A stretch of DNA of 64,000 nt from Planococcus circulans (GCF_020023385.1 NZ_JAIQCL010000001.1:372001-436000); one strand, 5' to 3'; counted from the stretch's first letter, positions 36,303 through 47,716 are shown. Numbers and translations: made by a program. The notes: generated from the sequence alone by a model not told the origin.

Positions 36303-37268
36303 TCATTCAGTGGCTGACCATTTTTTCCGGATTTCTTCAGCCTGTCGGACCATTTCCTCAATCAGTTCCTGGACTGTCGGCACGTCTTTGATCAATCCCG
36401 TCACTTGTCCGGCCCAGCCGAAGCCCTGATCCTTTTCTCCATTATAGATGAATCGCTTATTGGCTTCACCGCTGATGTATTCTTTCAAGGCTTCATAGGT
36501 CGGCGTCTTGCTTTCAATCTCGAGAATTTTATCCGTCCAGCTGCTCCGCAATGTCCTAGCAGGTGCGCCGATGCTTCGCTTGATGATGACTGTATCGTTT
36601 TCAGAACTGTTGATCAGCTGCTCTTTATAAGCTTCTGAAGCATGGACACATTCTTTGGTGGCGATAAAGCGCGTCCCCATCTCAATGCCTTCAGCACCGA
36701 GGGCAAGAGCCGCCATCCAACCGCGTCCGTCTCCGATCCCGCCCGAAGCGATGACCGGAATGTTCACAGCGTCGACTACCTGCGGAATCAGCACCATCGT
36801 ACCGATGTCGTCACGCCCTAAATGTCCGCCGCCTTCGTGCCCCACGACCATCACAGCATCCGCCCCGAGGCTTTCCGCTTTTTCAGCCTGTCTCCTGGCA
36901 GCCACAAGGACCAGTTTTTTGATATCCGTTCCTTTTAGCTGCTCGAATATCGGGGTCGGATTTCCGCCTGTCATCGAGACGACCGGCACCTTTTCTTCGA
37001 TCGCCACATCTAGCATATGCGAAAATGCACGGCCATGATCGCCAATCGCAAAATTAACACCAAAAGGCTTGTCCGTCAATTCTCTTACTTTTTGAATTTC
37101 TTTCCGCAGCTCTTCAGGCGTAGAAAGGCTCATCGCCGTAATTTGTCCCAGCCCACCTGCGTTTGAAACAGCTGCCGCCAATTCTGCATAAGCTAAATAT
37201 GCCAAGCCTCCCTGAATAATGGGATAGCGGATGTTCAATAGCTCAGTCACCCTCGTTTTGAATTCCAT
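36303..37268 (-). CDS. Nitronate monooxygenase / FabK-like FMN oxidoreductase
   Basis: A 321-residue FMN-binding TIM-barrel protein of the 2-nitropropane dioxygenase family. Motifs: RYPIIQGGLAYLAYAELAAAVS at the N-terminus (cut as YPIIQGGLAYLA), NAGGLGQI near 38, VGHEGGGHLGRDD near 142, and the phosphate-binding IASGGIGDGRGWMAALALGA near 175. It could be a nitronate monooxygenase or an enoyl-ACP reductase FabK; no fab neighbours are present, which favours the former. ATG at 37268 follows AAAAGGAGTG; longer frame upstream rejected. Confidence 0.88.
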   Translation of the reverse strand: MEFKTRVTELLNIRYPIIQGGLAYLAYAELAAAVSNAGGLGQITAMSLSTPEELRKEIQKVRELTDKPFGVNFAIGDHGRAFSHMLDVAIEEKVPVVSMTGGNPTPIFEQLKGTDIKKLVLVAARRQAEKAESLGADAVMVVGHEGGGHLGRDDIGTMVLIPQVVDAVNIPVIASGGIGDGRGWMAALALGAEGIEMGTRFIATKECVHASEAYKEQLINSSENDTVIIKRSIGAPARTLRSSWTDKILEIESKTPTYEALKEYISGEANKRFIYNGEKDQGFGWAGQVTGLIKDVPTVQELIEEMVRQAEEIRKKWSATE

Positions 37269-37354
37269 GAACTCACTCCTTTTCTCTCTGTATGTCATGT
37301 ATTCGCTTCCACCACAGAAAATCCTTTTATTTTTTACTATAGGCCATGGCATCA

Positions 37355-37363
37355 TGCTATAAT
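37355..37363 (+). promoter_or_regulatory. Extended -10 promoter of speA
   Basis: TGC-TATAAT, an extended -10 element 40 nt before the start codon. No good -35 at normal spacing. Confidence 0.55.
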
Positions 37364-37403
37364 TCTTTTTGTTTTCATTTTATTAAGTGAGGTGGGCTAA
37401 TCA

Positions 37404-38873
37404 TTGTCTCAATTAGAAACTCCGTTATTTGATGCGCTTTTGAAGCATCGAAACCGGCACCCGATCCAATTCCATATTCCTGGCCACAAAAAGGGCCAAG
37501 GCGTCGATCCTGCATTCAGGGAATTTGTCGGCGATAATATTTTATCCATTGATTTGATTAATATCGCCCCGCTGGACGATTTACATTCTCCAAAAGGTGC
37601 CATTAAAGACGCGCAGGAACTGGCTGCCAAAGCATTCGGCGCGGATCATACATTCTTTTCGGTACAGGGTACAAGCGGTGCCATCATGACCATGATTTTG
37701 AGTGTGGTCGGTCCCAACGACAAGATACTCGTGCCGCGAAATGTTCATAAATCCATTATGTCGGCCATAGTCTTTGCCGGCGCCATTCCGATTTTCATCC
37801 ATCCGGAAGTTGATCCGGAACTCGGAATCTCCCACGGCATTTCTGCAGAAGCTGTAGAAAAGGCGATGAACGAATACCCTGATGCCAAAGCGGTGCTGGT
37901 CATTAATCCTACTTATTTCGGCGTAGCCGCTGATTTGAAGCGGATTGTCGATATCGCCCATTCACGCAATGTACCTGTTTTGGTCGATGAAGCACACGGC
38001 GTCCACATCCATTTCCATAAATCCCTCCCAATTTCCGCGATGGCGGCAGGAGCGGATATGGCAGCAACTTCTGTCCACAAGCTTGGTGGATCCATGACAC
38101 AAAGTTCAGTACTCAACGTACGGGAAGGCCTGGTCTCACCTAAACGCGTCCAGTCCACGCTATCGATGCTGACGACAACTTCGACTTCATATCCGATTCT
38201 GGCATCCCTTGACACTGCTCGCCGCCAATTGGCGATTCATGGCTTTGACCTGATCGACCAGGCCATCCGCCTGGCTCAGGACGCCCGCAAACGCATCAAT
38301 AAGATTCCACATCTGCACTGCGTCGGCAAAGAGGTATTGAATTCGTCAGCCACTTTCGACATGGATCCGACGAAGCTGTTGATCAGCGTTAAAAACCTGG
38401 GCATCACCGGGCATCAAGCTGAGGAATGGCTGAGGGAAAACGCCAATATCGAAATCGAACTTTCCGATTTGTATAATATTCTTTGCCTGGTGACAATCGG
38501 CGACACCCGCAAGGAATTGAATCTGCTGTTAAATGCTCTTCAGCGCATGAGCGAAGCATTCGACAGTGAGGCCGCTGTCATCGAACCTGTCGTTCTGCTG
38601 CCGGATATTCCACGGCTTGCTATGACACCACGAGACGCTTTCTACGCGACTACCGAAGTCATTTCAATCAATGATGCTGTCGGCCGCATTTCAGCTGAAT
38701 TCATCATGGTCTATCCGCCGGGCATCCCTATTTTCATTCCTGGGGAAATCATTACCGAAGAAAACATCAATTACATCCACATGAACGTCGCTGCCGGTTT
38801 GCCTGTCCAGGGGCCGGAAGACGATACATTGCAGATGCTGCGCGTCATCAAGGAGCAGCAGGCGATCAGGTAA
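37404..38873 (+). CDS. speA: Arginine/lysine/ornithine decarboxylase, probably arginine decarboxylase SpeA
   Basis: A 489-residue PLP-dependent decarboxylase of the fold III (aspartate aminotransferase-like) type. The Schiff-base lysine is in TSVHKLGGSMTQSS near residue 225, the cofactor loop in VQGTSGAIMT near 90 and VDEAHGVHIHF near 195. Length and location match B. subtilis SpeA, which makes agmatine for polyamine synthesis; lysine decarboxylase is an alternative. The start is TTG with GAGGTGG upstream. A polyamine transporter operon lies 13 kb away. Confidence 0.9.
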   Translation: MSQLETPLFDALLKHRNRHPIQFHIPGHKKGQGVDPAFREFVGDNILSIDLINIAPLDDLHSPKGAIKDAQELAAKAFGADHTFFSVQGTSGAIMTMILSVVGPNDKILVPRNVHKSIMSAIVFAGAIPIFIHPEVDPELGISHGISAEAVEKAMNEYPDAKAVLVINPTYFGVAADLKRIVDIAHSRNVPVLVDEAHGVHIHFHKSLPISAMAAGADMAATSVHKLGGSMTQSSVLNVREGLVSPKRVQSTLSMLTTTSTSYPILASLDTARRQLAIHGFDLIDQAIRLAQDARKRINKIPHLHCVGKEVLNSSATFDMDPTKLLISVKNLGITGHQAEEWLRENANIEIELSDLYNILCLVTIGDTRKELNLLLNALQRMSEAFDSEAAVIEPVVLLPDIPRLAMTPRDAFYATTEVISINDAVGRISAEFIMVYPPGIPIFIPGEIITEENINYIHMNVAAGLPVQGPEDDTLQMLRVIKEQQAIR

Positions 38874-38880
38874 GAACCAC

Positions 38881-38916
38881 AAAAAGATCCAAGAGCCGAT
38901 GCTCTTGGATCTTTTT
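38881..38916. terminator. Terminator between speA and the deacetylase gene
   Basis: Hairpin AAAAGATCCAAGAGC / GCTCTTGGATCTTTT with a short loop and T6; the A tract could also serve the convergent gene. Confidence 0.88.
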
Positions 38917-39752
38917 TAAATGCCTTCTATTGCTGCCGGATCTACAAAGCCATAGCCTTTATCCTTCAAGCCCTGAATGATGCCTGGAAGGGCTTCTGAC
39001 GTCCATTCGCGGTCATGCATTAAAAGATTGGCGCCGTTGTTTAAGTACTCGGTATTGACCATGATGTCTGTTAAGGATTGGGCATCCCGGTACTGCTGTT
39101 CCCAATCATAGCCATATGTCCAATTCATGAGGACCATTTTCTGCTCCTGAACAAGCTGTTTGCTGAAATCCGTATTCGCTCCATGTGGTGCCCGGAAGAA
39201 TTTCGGCTTTTCACCGATGATCCCTTCGATCGTTTCATTCAATTGCAGAATTTCTTCCTTTTGCTGTTGTTCAGTAAGATCCTTTAAGTTCGGATGGCTG
39301 TTGGTATGATTGCCGATTGCAAAACCCATTTCATGAAGCTGCTTCAATTGCTGCTTTTCTTCATCCGTGTCCAAAAAATGCCCATTGACGAAAAAGATCG
39401 CTGGGATATCTTGGTTTTTCAAGGTTTCCGCCATCTCCATAGCGTGTTTGTCCGGTGCATCATCAATTGTCACCAGTACGACTTTTTCTGCAGCATCTGC
39501 TATTGGCTGCACGGACCAATTAGCAGTATTGACGCGGTATTGCGGTTCGGCCACTGCCACTTCTTGAGTCTCTTGTTCTTTTTTTTCCTCCTTCGGTTCA
39601 GCTGCTTTTTCACTTTCTTCAGCTTTTTCTTCAATTGCTGTTTGATCTACAACGGGTTCTTTCTCTTCAACTGATGGTTTGTCGTTTTCTCCGTTGCACG
39701 CAGCCAGTAAAATCAGCGTAGCTGCAAGTATCATCCATCGTTTATGTATCAA
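38916..39752 (-). CDS. Polysaccharide deacetylase (NodB domain) lipoprotein
   Basis: A 278-residue lipoprotein: signal with lipobox LAAC (Cys19), a 60-residue Glu/Lys-rich linker, then a NodB domain. Motifs are visible: VTIDDAPDKHAM near 100 (motif 1, DD kept although TFDDGP is usual), NHTNSHPNL near 155 (motif 2, metal histidines), FRAPHGANTDF near 190 (motif 3) and LLMHDREW near 255. Such enzymes deacetylate peptidoglycan or other glycans outside the membrane. I chose TTG at 39752 (GGGGTGG upstream); ATG 18 bp downstream is possible. Confidence 0.87.
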   Translation of the reverse strand: MIHKRWMILAATLILLAACNGENDKPSVEEKEPVVDQTAIEEKAEESEKAAEPKEEKKEQETQEVAVAEPQYRVNTANWSVQPIADAAEKVVLVTIDDAPDKHAMEMAETLKNQDIPAIFFVNGHFLDTDEEKQQLKQLHEMGFAIGNHTNSHPNLKDLTEQQQKEEILQLNETIEGIIGEKPKFFRAPHGANTDFSKQLVQEQKMVLMNWTYGYDWEQQYRDAQSLTDIMVNTEYLNNGANLLMHDREWTSEALPGIIQGLKDKGYGFVDPAAIEGI

Positions 39753-39804
39753 TACGACCACCCCATTTCTAAACAAATCTTACCATGGCTAGCTCATTTT
39801 TTCC

Positions 39805-39834
39805 AAAAAAAAAGAAGCCGCATAAGCGGCTTCC
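39805..39834 (-). terminator. Terminator of the pdh operon
   Basis: Hairpin GAAGCCGC / GCGGCTTC with a 4-nt loop and T run on the minus strand, 7 bp after pdhD. Confidence 0.85.
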
Positions 39835-39840
39835 TATCAG

Positions 39841-41250
39841 TTATTTAACGATATGAATCGGTGTTCCAAGAGCTACTTCTGCAGCTTCCATTGTAATTTC
39901 AGCAAGTGTCGGATGCGCATGGATGGTCATTGCGATATCTTCCACTGTCATTCCAGCTTCGATTGCAAGGCCAAGCTCAGCGATCATGTCTGATGCGCCG
40001 GCTCCAACGATCTGTGCTCCTAACAGCAAGCCGTCAGATTTGCGTGAAACCAGTTTCACGAATCCTTCAGTTGCGTTTAATGAAAGAGCACGGCCGTTTG
40101 CAGCGAATGGGAATTTCGCAGCCGCAGCTTCGAATCCTTCTTCTTTTGCCTGTTCTTCAGACAAACCTACGCTTGCAAGTTCCGGATCTGTAAAGCAGAC
40201 AGCCGGAATAGCCATATAATCAACTTCAGACTTCTCGCCTGCAATTGCTTCTGCAGCAATTTTGCCTTCATATGAAGCTTTATGAGCCAACTGAAGTCCT
40301 GCCACTACATCACCGATTGCATAGATATTCGGGATGTTCGTGCGGCATTGCTTATCGACTTCAATCAAACCACGGTCCGTCATTTTAACGTTCACTTCTT
40401 CAAGACCCATTTCGTCTGTATTCGGACGACGGCCAACCGTTACAAGAACATAATCAGCTTCAAGCGTTTTTTCTTCCCCGCCTGCTTCATAAGTAACTTT
40501 AACGCCTGAATCAGTTTCCTCTACACCCTTAGCCGATGCTTTAGTGATGACTTCTACGCCTTTTTTCTTCAATCCTTTTTTAACGATTGCTGTCATCTGT
40601 TTTTCGAATCCAGCTAAGATATCAGGAGCGCCTTCAAGAATCGTTACTTCAGAACCCATGTTTGCAAATGCAGTACCAAGCTCTGTACCGATATAACCGC
40701 CGCCGATAACGACAAGTTTTTTAGGAAGCTCAGTAAGTGCCAAAGCTCCAGTTGAATTAATCACGCGTTTTGTAAATTTAAACGTCGGGATTTCAACAGG
40801 ACGAGACCCAGTAGCGATAATTGCATTTTTGAATTTATACGTCTGCGCTGAATTGTCATCCATCACACGAACTGTATTTTCATCAACGAAATAGGCTTCT
40901 CCACGAAGGATTTCGACTTTATTGCCTTTAAGAAGAGATTCAACACCGCCAGTCAATTTCTTCACGACGCCATCTTTAAATGCCTGTGCTTTTTCAAAGT
41001 TGAGTGAAACTTCTTTGGCAACGATCCCCATATCTTCTGAATGTTGAGCTTCCTCAAAACGGTGCCCAACAGAAATCATCGCTTTTGAAGGGATACAACC
41101 GACATTCAAGCAAACGCCGCCGATATATTCCTTTTCAACGATTGTTACTTTTTGGCCAGTTTGTGCTGCGCGAATAGCTGCAACATAACCGCCAGGGCCT
41201 GAGCCGATTACAAGCGTGTCTGTTTCGATCGGAAAATCTCCTACTACCAT
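39841..41250 (-). CDS. pdhD: Dihydrolipoyl dehydrogenase (E3)
   Basis: The 469-residue flavoprotein reoxidises dihydrolipoamide of the pyruvate dehydrogenase complex with NAD+. The FAD motif [16 protein letters not shown] is near residue 15, the redox disulfide [13 protein letters not shown] near 45, the NAD motif [12 protein letters not shown] near 180, and the catalytic [14 protein letters not shown] near 445. It follows pdhC with 5 bp between; GGAGGCG within the pdhC end provides its ribosome binding site. Confidence 0.97.
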   Translation of the reverse strand: MVVGDFPIETDTLVIGSGPGGYVAAIRAAQTGQKVTIVEKEYIGGVCLNVGCIPSKAMISVGHRFEEAQHSEDMGIVAKEVSLNFEKAQAFKDGVVKKLTGGVESLLKGNKVEILRGEAYFVDENTVRVMDDNSAQTYKFKNAIIATGSRPVEIPTFKFTKRVINSTGALALTELPKKLVVIGGGYIGTELGTAFANMGSEVTILEGAPDILAGFEKQMTAIVKKGLKKKGVEVITKASAKGVEETDSGVKVTYEAGGEEKTLEADYVLVTVGRRPNTDEMGLEEVNVKMTDRGLIEVDKQCRTNIPNIYAIGDVVAGLQLAHKASYEGKIAAEAIAGEKSEVDYMAIPAVCFTDPELASVGLSEEQAKEEGFEAAAAKFPFAANGRALSLNATEGFVKLVSRKSDGLLLGAQIVGAGASDMIAELGLAIEAGMTVEDIAMTIHAHPTLAEITMEAAEVALGTPIHIVK

Positions 41251-41255
41251 AAGTT

Positions 41256-42647
41256 TTACGCCTCCATTAATAGTAATTCAGGTTGACTTAATAAACGTTT
41301 AATGTGATTTAACGCGTGTTGTGCTGTTGCTCCATCGATCATTCTGTGATCGAAGCTCAATGATAATGCTAACACAGGTGCCGCTACAATTTCACCATTT
41401 TTAATTACAGGCTTTTCTGCAATCCGACCAATTCCAAGAATTGCCACTTCCGGATGGTTGATAACCGGCGTGAACCATTGCCCACCGGCAGAACCGATAT
41501 TCGTAATCGAGCATGAAGCGCCTTTCATTTCAGCAGCAGATAATTTACCATCACGCGCTTTTGTTGCCAACCCGTTGATTTCATCGGAAATGGCGAATAC
41601 GGATTTACGGTCTGCGTTTTTGATGACAGGTACCATCAAGCCTTTTTCTGTGTCGGCTGCAATACCGATATTGAAGTAATGCTTCTGGATAACTTCGCTT
41701 GTTTCATCATCAAATGATGTGTTCAAGGCTGGGAATTCACGCAATGTGCTGACCAGCGCTTTCACCACATATGGCAAATAAGTGAGTTTGATTTCTTTTT
41801 CTGCAGCAATGTCCTTGAACTTTTTGCGGTGTGCCACCAATTCAGTGACATCCACTTCGTCCATCAAAGTTACGTGAGGAGCGGTATGTTTTGAATGGAC
41901 CATTGCTTTAGCGATCGCCTTGCGGATACCGGACATTTTCTCACGGGTTTCAGGGAATTCCCCTTCAGGAGCTGCCGCAGCTTTTGGTGCCGCTGCAGCT
42001 TTTTCAGTGCTTTCTTCTGCCGCTTCCTGTGGTGCTTCCTCAGAAGCTGCAGGTGTTGCCGCTTTTTGGTCACCTTTCATGAAGGCTTCCACATCTTCTT
42101 TTAGAATGCGGCCATTATTGCCGGATCCTGAAACTTGTTTGATATCCACATCGTTGTCGCGCGCAAACTTGCGGACAGACGGCATAGAAATGACGCGCGC
42201 ATTTGGATCAGATTCTTCTTTAGCATCCGCTTGCGGCTGAGCTCCAGCGCCAGTCTTCTCTTCAGGCTTGCCATCTTCGGCCGGAGCTTTTTCGACATCT
42301 TGCCCGGATTCGGCTGTACCTGATTGAACCTGCTCTTCCGTTTCTTCCTTCACTTCAGGAGCGGCTTCTTTTTTATCGCCTTGCTCTTCATCTTCTCCAC
42401 CATCAGCATCAGGTGCATCAATACGGATCAAAACATCGCCTACTACAGCAACTGTCCCTTCCTCCACCAATACTTCTTCAACTGTTCCTGAAACCGGTGA
42501 TGGAATTTCAACGACCGCCTTGTCATTTTGCACTTCAACAAGAATATCGTCTTCTTCGATTGTATCTCCTGCTTTTACGAACCATTTTACGATTTCACCT
42601 TCATGGATACCTTCTCCGATATCAGGCAAACGAAATTCAAAAGCCAT
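41256..42647 (-). CDS. pdhC: Dihydrolipoamide acetyltransferase (E2) of pyruvate dehydrogenase
   Basis: A 463-residue E2 with one N-terminal lipoyl domain (lipoyl lysine in [10 protein letters not shown] near residue 43), a long acidic and Ala/Glu/Pro-rich linker, a peripheral subunit-binding domain near 155-190 ([17 protein letters not shown]), a second linker and the catalytic acyltransferase domain ending [19 protein letters not shown]. It forms the core that binds E1 and E3. ATG at 42647 follows AAGGGTG; a start three codons upstream is rejected. Confidence 0.97.
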   Translation of the reverse strand: MAFEFRLPDIGEGIHEGEIVKWFVKAGDTIEEDDILVEVQNDKAVVEIPSPVSGTVEEVLVEEGTVAVVGDVLIRIDAPDADGGEDEEQGDKKEAAPEVKEETEEQVQSGTAESGQDVEKAPAEDGKPEEKTGAGAQPQADAKEESDPNARVISMPSVRKFARDNDVDIKQVSGSGNNGRILKEDVEAFMKGDQKAATPAASEEAPQEAAEESTEKAAAAPKAAAAPEGEFPETREKMSGIRKAIAKAMVHSKHTAPHVTLMDEVDVTELVAHRKKFKDIAAEKEIKLTYLPYVVKALVSTLREFPALNTSFDDETSEVIQKHYFNIGIAADTEKGLMVPVIKNADRKSVFAISDEINGLATKARDGKLSAAEMKGASCSITNIGSAGGQWFTPVINHPEVAILGIGRIAEKPVIKNGEIVAAPVLALSLSFDHRMIDGATAQHALNHIKRLLSQPELLLMEA

Positions 42648-42675
42648 ATATTTCACCCTTCCGTTTCTGTCTATT

Positions 42676-43653
42676 TTAAAACGTAAGTACTTTTTTAGCT
42701 GTCTCTACTATATCATTCGCATTCGGAAGCCAAACTTGCTCTGCTTGTGAGAATGGGAATATGGAATCCGGCGCGGTTACGCGAAGAACCGGTGCATCCA
42801 GGCTCAAAATTGCACGGTCTGTGATTTCAGCCACGACACTCGCTGCGATTCCAGCTTGTTTTTGAGCTTCCTGAACGACCATAGCGCGTCCAGTTTTTTC
42901 TACAGAAGCGATGATTGTTTCAATATCAAGCGGCTGGATGGTGCGAAGGTCAACCACTTCAACCGAGTAGTTTTCTTTTTCAAGTGCTTCTGCCGCTTTG
43001 ATACTTTCCTGCACCATTGCGCCGTAAGCGATAATCGTTAAATCTTTGCCTTCACGTTTCACATCCGCTTTACCGAGAGGAATCGTATATTCTTCTTCTG
43101 GCACTTCCTGGCGGAAAGAACGGTATAGCTTCATATGCTCAAGGAAAATGACCGGATCGTTGTCGCGGATTGCTGAAATCAACAAACCTTTTGCATCGTA
43201 CGGTGTAGACGGAATGACTACTTTTAGCCCTGGCTGAGCCGCCATTAATCCTTCCAATGAATCAGCATGCATTTCTGGTGTGTGGACACCGCCGCCGAAC
43301 GGCGAACGAATTGTCACTGGCGAATTCAGGCTCCCGCCGCTGCGGAAACGCATGCGTGCCATTTGGCCGCTGATCGAATCCATCACTTCAAAAACAAAAC
43401 CGAAAAACTGGATTTCCGGAACAGGTCTGAATCCCTGCAAAGCAAGACCAATTGCAAGGCCGCCAATTCCAGATTCCGCCAAAGGTGTATCGAAGACACG
43501 ATCTTCTCCGAATTCTTTCTGCAAACCTTCCGTTGCACGGAATACCCCACCGTTATTTCCTACATCTTCACCGAAAACAAGAACATTTTCATCGTTCTTC
43601 ATCTCTGTTTTCAGAGCGTCGGTAATCGCTTGGATCATTGTTAATTGTGCCAT
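42676..43653 (-). CDS. pdhB: Pyruvate dehydrogenase E1 component, beta subunit
   Basis: A 325-residue E1 beta subunit. Family stretches: [21 protein letters not shown] near residue 25 (cut as [15 protein letters not shown]), [19 protein letters not shown] near 55 and [20 protein letters not shown] near 83. With PdhA it forms the thiamine-diphosphate-dependent decarboxylase of the complex. It starts 3 bp after pdhA ends, so the two subunits are tightly coupled. Confidence 0.96.
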   Translation of the reverse strand: MAQLTMIQAITDALKTEMKNDENVLVFGEDVGNNGGVFRATEGLQKEFGEDRVFDTPLAESGIGGLAIGLALQGFRPVPEIQFFGFVFEVMDSISGQMARMRFRSGGSLNSPVTIRSPFGGGVHTPEMHADSLEGLMAAQPGLKVVIPSTPYDAKGLLISAIRDNDPVIFLEHMKLYRSFRQEVPEEEYTIPLGKADVKREGKDLTIIAYGAMVQESIKAAEALEKENYSVEVVDLRTIQPLDIETIIASVEKTGRAMVVQEAQKQAGIAASVVAEITDRAILSLDAPVLRVTAPDSIFPFSQAEQVWLPNANDIVETAKKVLTF

Positions 43654-43656
43654 GGC

Positions 43657-44871
<1,215 letters not shown>

Positions 44872-44999
44872 TCATAGAGAACCTAACATTTTCGGACAAT
44901 AGTAATAATAAGATAATTCGAATATCCGAAACTGTATCAGTTAATTTTAGGACCTGTATTATAATACAGCAGCGTTTCTGCCCATCTTTTATAGCACAG

Positions 45000-45022
45000 A
45001 AAAAGCGACCGTAAAGGCCGCT
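45000..45022 (-). terminator. Terminator of ykyA
   Basis: Short minus-strand hairpin AAGCGGCC / GGTCGCTT (one G-U pair) with a T run, immediately at the ykyA stop codon. Confidence 0.7.
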
Positions 45023-45666
45023 TATTCCTCGCTTTCATTTAATTTTTCCATTGTTTCGTCCTTCAAGTCATTCACCTGTTGTGTTAACTCATTGAACGCT
45101 GTAACAGCCAACTGGACCTGCTCGTTTTGCTCATTCACTTCTGCAGCTTTCTCCTGAAGCATTTGCAATTTGCTTTCTTCATCCTTCAATAGTTCATACA
45201 GTTCTTTTTGGCGAGCGACCAACTCTTCATAGGCTGTTGTAAACTCATCATGGGCAGCAAAGCGTTCCTGCATTTTTGCTTTCAGCGCTTCCAGATCCGT
45301 TTTTACAGATTCCTCTTCTGCTTCTTCGATTACTTGGTCGATTTCAGTAAAACTCTCTTCAGCCGATTCCATCGACTCTTTTTCAGTCTGTAAAAACTCC
45401 AAGCGTTCATCTGCAGAATCAAGTGCTTCCTGAGCCTGCTCTGCCACCTGCTCCTGTTCTTCTTGAGTCAGAGCCATGATTTCTTCAAACAATTGCTGTT
45501 CCTTTTTTTCCCGCTCCTCGAGATCATCCTGCACTGCACGATATTCTTCTTCAGCATCGAAAGTATCATTCAGAACGCCATCCAAATCTTCCCTGATGCC
45601 CGAACCTGAACAGGCAGACAACAATAGAAAAACAGATAAACTAACCGCCATCCCCAATTTCTTCAT
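45022..45666 (-). CDS. ykyA: YkyA-like lipoprotein, coiled coil
   Basis: A 214-residue predicted lipoprotein: hydrophobic signal with lipobox LSAC (Cys19), then an almost continuous Glu/Lys/Gln-rich coiled coil. Size, composition and position between pdhA and def match YkyA (a putative cell-wall-binding lipoprotein family), of unknown function. ATG at 45666 follows AAGGGG at 8 nt; the GTG three codons upstream overlaps that site. Confidence 0.86.
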   Translation of the reverse strand: MKKLGMAVSLSVFLLLSACSGSGIREDLDGVLNDTFDAEEEYRAVQDDLEEREKKEQQLFEEIMALTQEEQEQVAEQAQEALDSADERLEFLQTEKESMESAEESFTEIDQVIEEAEEESVKTDLEALKAKMQERFAAHDEFTTAYEELVARQKELYELLKDEESKLQMLQEKAAEVNEQNEQVQLAVTAFNELTQQVNDLKDETMEKLNESEE

Positions 45667-45812
45667 CTGATTCACCCCTTAATTACCATGAATTAACTAT
45701 AGTATGCAGAGGATTAAAATACAACTCCACCCAATAGCTTTTTCTTTTTTCAAAACCACTGATTTACGTTATACTAAATTGTATAGCAAGCCATTTGAAA
45801 GGATGAAATCAC

Positions 45813-46379
45813 TTGATACGAATGAAAGACATAATACGTGAGGGTCATCCTACACTCAGAAAACGCGCTGAGGAAGTGAAGTTTCCACTTTCTGAAGCAG
45901 ATCGAAAATTGGGTGAAGACCTTATGGAATACGTAGTGAACAGCCAAGATGATGAATTGGCTGAAAAATACGATTTGCGCCCCGGTGTGGGAATTGCTGC
46001 GCCTCAAATAAATGAAGCGAAACGGATATTCGCCTTGCATTTCGATGAAACTTCTGGAGAAAATCTCAGCCTGATCGCAGTGAATCCTAAAATCGTCAGC
46101 CATTCAGTAGAAAAAGCTTATTTAGCAGCTGGAGAAGGCTGCTTATCAGTAGACCGTGCAATTCCAGGTTATGTACCAAGATATGCCCGAATCACCATCA
46201 AGGCATTCAATTTGGATGGCGAAGAAATCAAGATGCGCTTAAAAGGCCTTCCAGCGATTGCCTTCCAACATGAACTTGATCACTTGAATGGGGTCATGTT
46301 CTTCGATCACATCGATTCCAAAAACCCTTTCGCCAAAATTGAAAATGCTATCGCAATCGAAAGAGACTCGGCTGAGTAA
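45813..46379 (+). CDS. def: Peptide deformylase
   Basis: Removes the formyl group from nascent N-terminal methionine. The 188-residue protein has all three metal-site motifs: GVGIAAPQI near residue 57, EGCLSV near 110 and HELDHLNGVMF near 153. It is the longer Gram-positive type (YkrB/PdfB). Start is TTG at 45813 with AAAGGATG upstream. The final codons contribute an arm of the terminator. Confidence 0.95.
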   Translation: MIRMKDIIREGHPTLRKRAEEVKFPLSEADRKLGEDLMEYVVNSQDDELAEKYDLRPGVGIAAPQINEAKRIFALHFDETSGENLSLIAVNPKIVSHSVEKAYLAAGEGCLSVDRAIPGYVPRYARITIKAFNLDGEEIKMRLKGLPAIAFQHELDHLNGVMFFDHIDSKNPFAKIENAIAIERDSAE

Positions 46380-46393
46380 GCCGAGCCTCTTTT
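46366..46393 (+). terminator. Terminator at the def stop codon
   Basis: Hairpin CTCGGCT / AGCCGAG (loop GAGTA contains the stop codon) followed by CCTC and T7. Confidence 0.8.
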
Positions 46394-46437
46394 TTTCATT
46401 TATTTCAGCGAGCCTTAAGTTCCACAGTTAATGGGCG

Positions 46438-46929
46438 CTTCCGCTTTTCTCATTGTCCAGACTCCAGCAGCTAGCTCGTTGGGTCATAAGCCAACCCAGC
46501 TAAGTGGCAAAGAGCGCCACTCCGCTGGTCTGACTTATGCCCGGCAGAGCTGGACAGCTGCTTCCGCTTTTCTCATTGTCCAGACTCCAGCAGCTAGCTC
46601 TTTGGGTCATAAGCCAACCCAGCTATGTGGCAAAGAGCGCCACTCCGCTGGTCTGTCTTATGCCCGGCAGAGCTGGACAGCTGCTTCCGCTTTTCTCATT
46701 GTCCAGACTCCAGCAGCTAGCTCGTTGGGTCATAAGCCAACCCAGCTAAGTGGCAAAGAGCGCCACTCCGCTGGTCTGTCTTATGCCCGGCAGTGCTGGA
46801 CAGCTGCTTCCGCTTTTCTCATTGTCCAGACTCCAGCGCCCAGGTCCTAGGGGCATAAGCCAACCCAACTGCGTGGCAAAGTACGCCACACTGCCGGTCT
46901 GTCTTATGCCCGTCGGACCTACACGGGCG
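46438..46929. repeat. Four-unit 123-bp tandem repeat, each unit a long hairpin
   Basis: Units start at 46438, 46561, 46684 and 46807 (exact 123-bp period), each opening CTTCCGCTTTTCTCATTGTC. Units 1-3 differ at a few bases; unit 4 is diverged. Each unit folds on itself: outer arm AGCAGCT/AGCTGCT, middle GGGTCATAAG/CTTATGCCC, inner GTGGC-AAAGAGC-GCCAC. In unit 4 the outer arms become AGCGCCC/GGGCGCT and AGGTCC/GGACCT, so pairing is kept by compensatory change. The array fills the 566-bp gap between convergent def and ykrA. Because 123 is a multiple of three, a reading frame runs through it, but it has no ribosome binding site and I do not call it a gene. Confidence 0.93.
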
Positions 46930-46945
46930 CTTCTGCTTTTCTTTA

Positions 46946-47716
46946 TCAAATCAATTTCAGGTGCTTGAAGGCTTTGGCGAGTCCGTTGTTGTCGACGTGA
47001 TCCGTGACGTAGGTTGCACGTTTTTTTGTTTCTTCGTGTCCATTTTCCATTGCCACGCTGTATCCGGCAATATCCATCATCTGCAGATCGTTCAGACCGT
47101 CGCCGAATGCAATCGTATCTTCTATAGAGTGTCCCGTCGCTTTGATCAAGTGCTCGATTCCGCTAGCCTTTGTTCCGCCTTTGGGCGTGATATCACAGGA
47201 TACGCGATGCCAGCGGACAAAGTCCACTTGCTCAAATGCTTCATGATATTGCTGTTGTTCTTCTTTTTCACAAAATAGCAGCGCTTGGTATATATCATTT
47301 TTCAGATAAAAATCCTTTTCCACTTCCGGATGCGGCATTTTTAGCGTTTTGATGCTTTCGTCGATATCCGGATGAAAGTCAATGGACGATACCATCTTAT
47401 TTTCATTCATGAACACGATCGGATGATCACGCTGCTCCGCATATTCGAAAATCTCATTGAGCATATTCGAATTGATCGCCTGTTTATGGATGGCTTGCCC
47501 TTTGTGAGAGATATACTGACCATTGAATGTAATGTAAGTATCTATGTTCAGTTCCTCCAGTATCCGAGTGATCATAAAAGGGCCACGTCCCGTTGCAATC
47601 GCCAACTCGTGGCCATTTAAACGCGCCTGTTCCAATGCTTCTTTTGCAGAAGCCGGCAATTTTTTGTGTGAATCCAATAAAGTTCCATCAATATCCAGCA
47701 ATAATAATTTAGACAT
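46946..47716 (-). CDS. ykrA: Cof-type HAD-superfamily hydrolase (YkrA-like)
   Basis: A 256-residue HAD phosphatase of the Cof/IIB group. Motif 1 is LLLLDIDGTLLDSHKK at residues 4-19 (nucleophile Asp), motif 2 is AIATGRGPF near 40, motif 3 lysine is in TPKGGTKASGI near 186, and motif 4 is AFGDGLNDLQMMDIAG near 210. It probably dephosphorylates sugar phosphates or flavin-type metabolites; the substrate is unknown. ATG follows GGAGACT. It is convergent with def across the repeat array. Confidence 0.92.
   Translation of the reverse strand: MSKLLLLDIDGTLLDSHKKLPASAKEALEQARLNGHELAIATGRGPFMITRILEELNIDTYITFNGQYISHKGQAIHKQAINSNMLNEIFEYAEQRDHPIVFMNENKMVSSIDFHPDIDESIKTLKMPHPEVEKDFYLKNDIYQALLFCEKEEQQQYHEAFEQVDFVRWHRVSCDITPKGGTKASGIEHLIKATGHSIEDTIAFGDGLNDLQMMDIAGYSVAMENGHEETKKRATYVTDHVDNNGLAKAFKHLKLI

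Noticed and set aside
46431-46850. A 139-codon plus-strand open frame with a repeated peptide of 41 residues
   Set aside because: It is the tandem repeat read in one frame; 123 bp is divisible by three, so one open unit keeps all open. There is no ribosome binding site, and compensatory changes follow hairpin pairing and not codons.
46438-46929. Possible CRISPR array
   Set aside because: The units are contiguous 123-bp copies with no unique spacers, and no cas genes are near.
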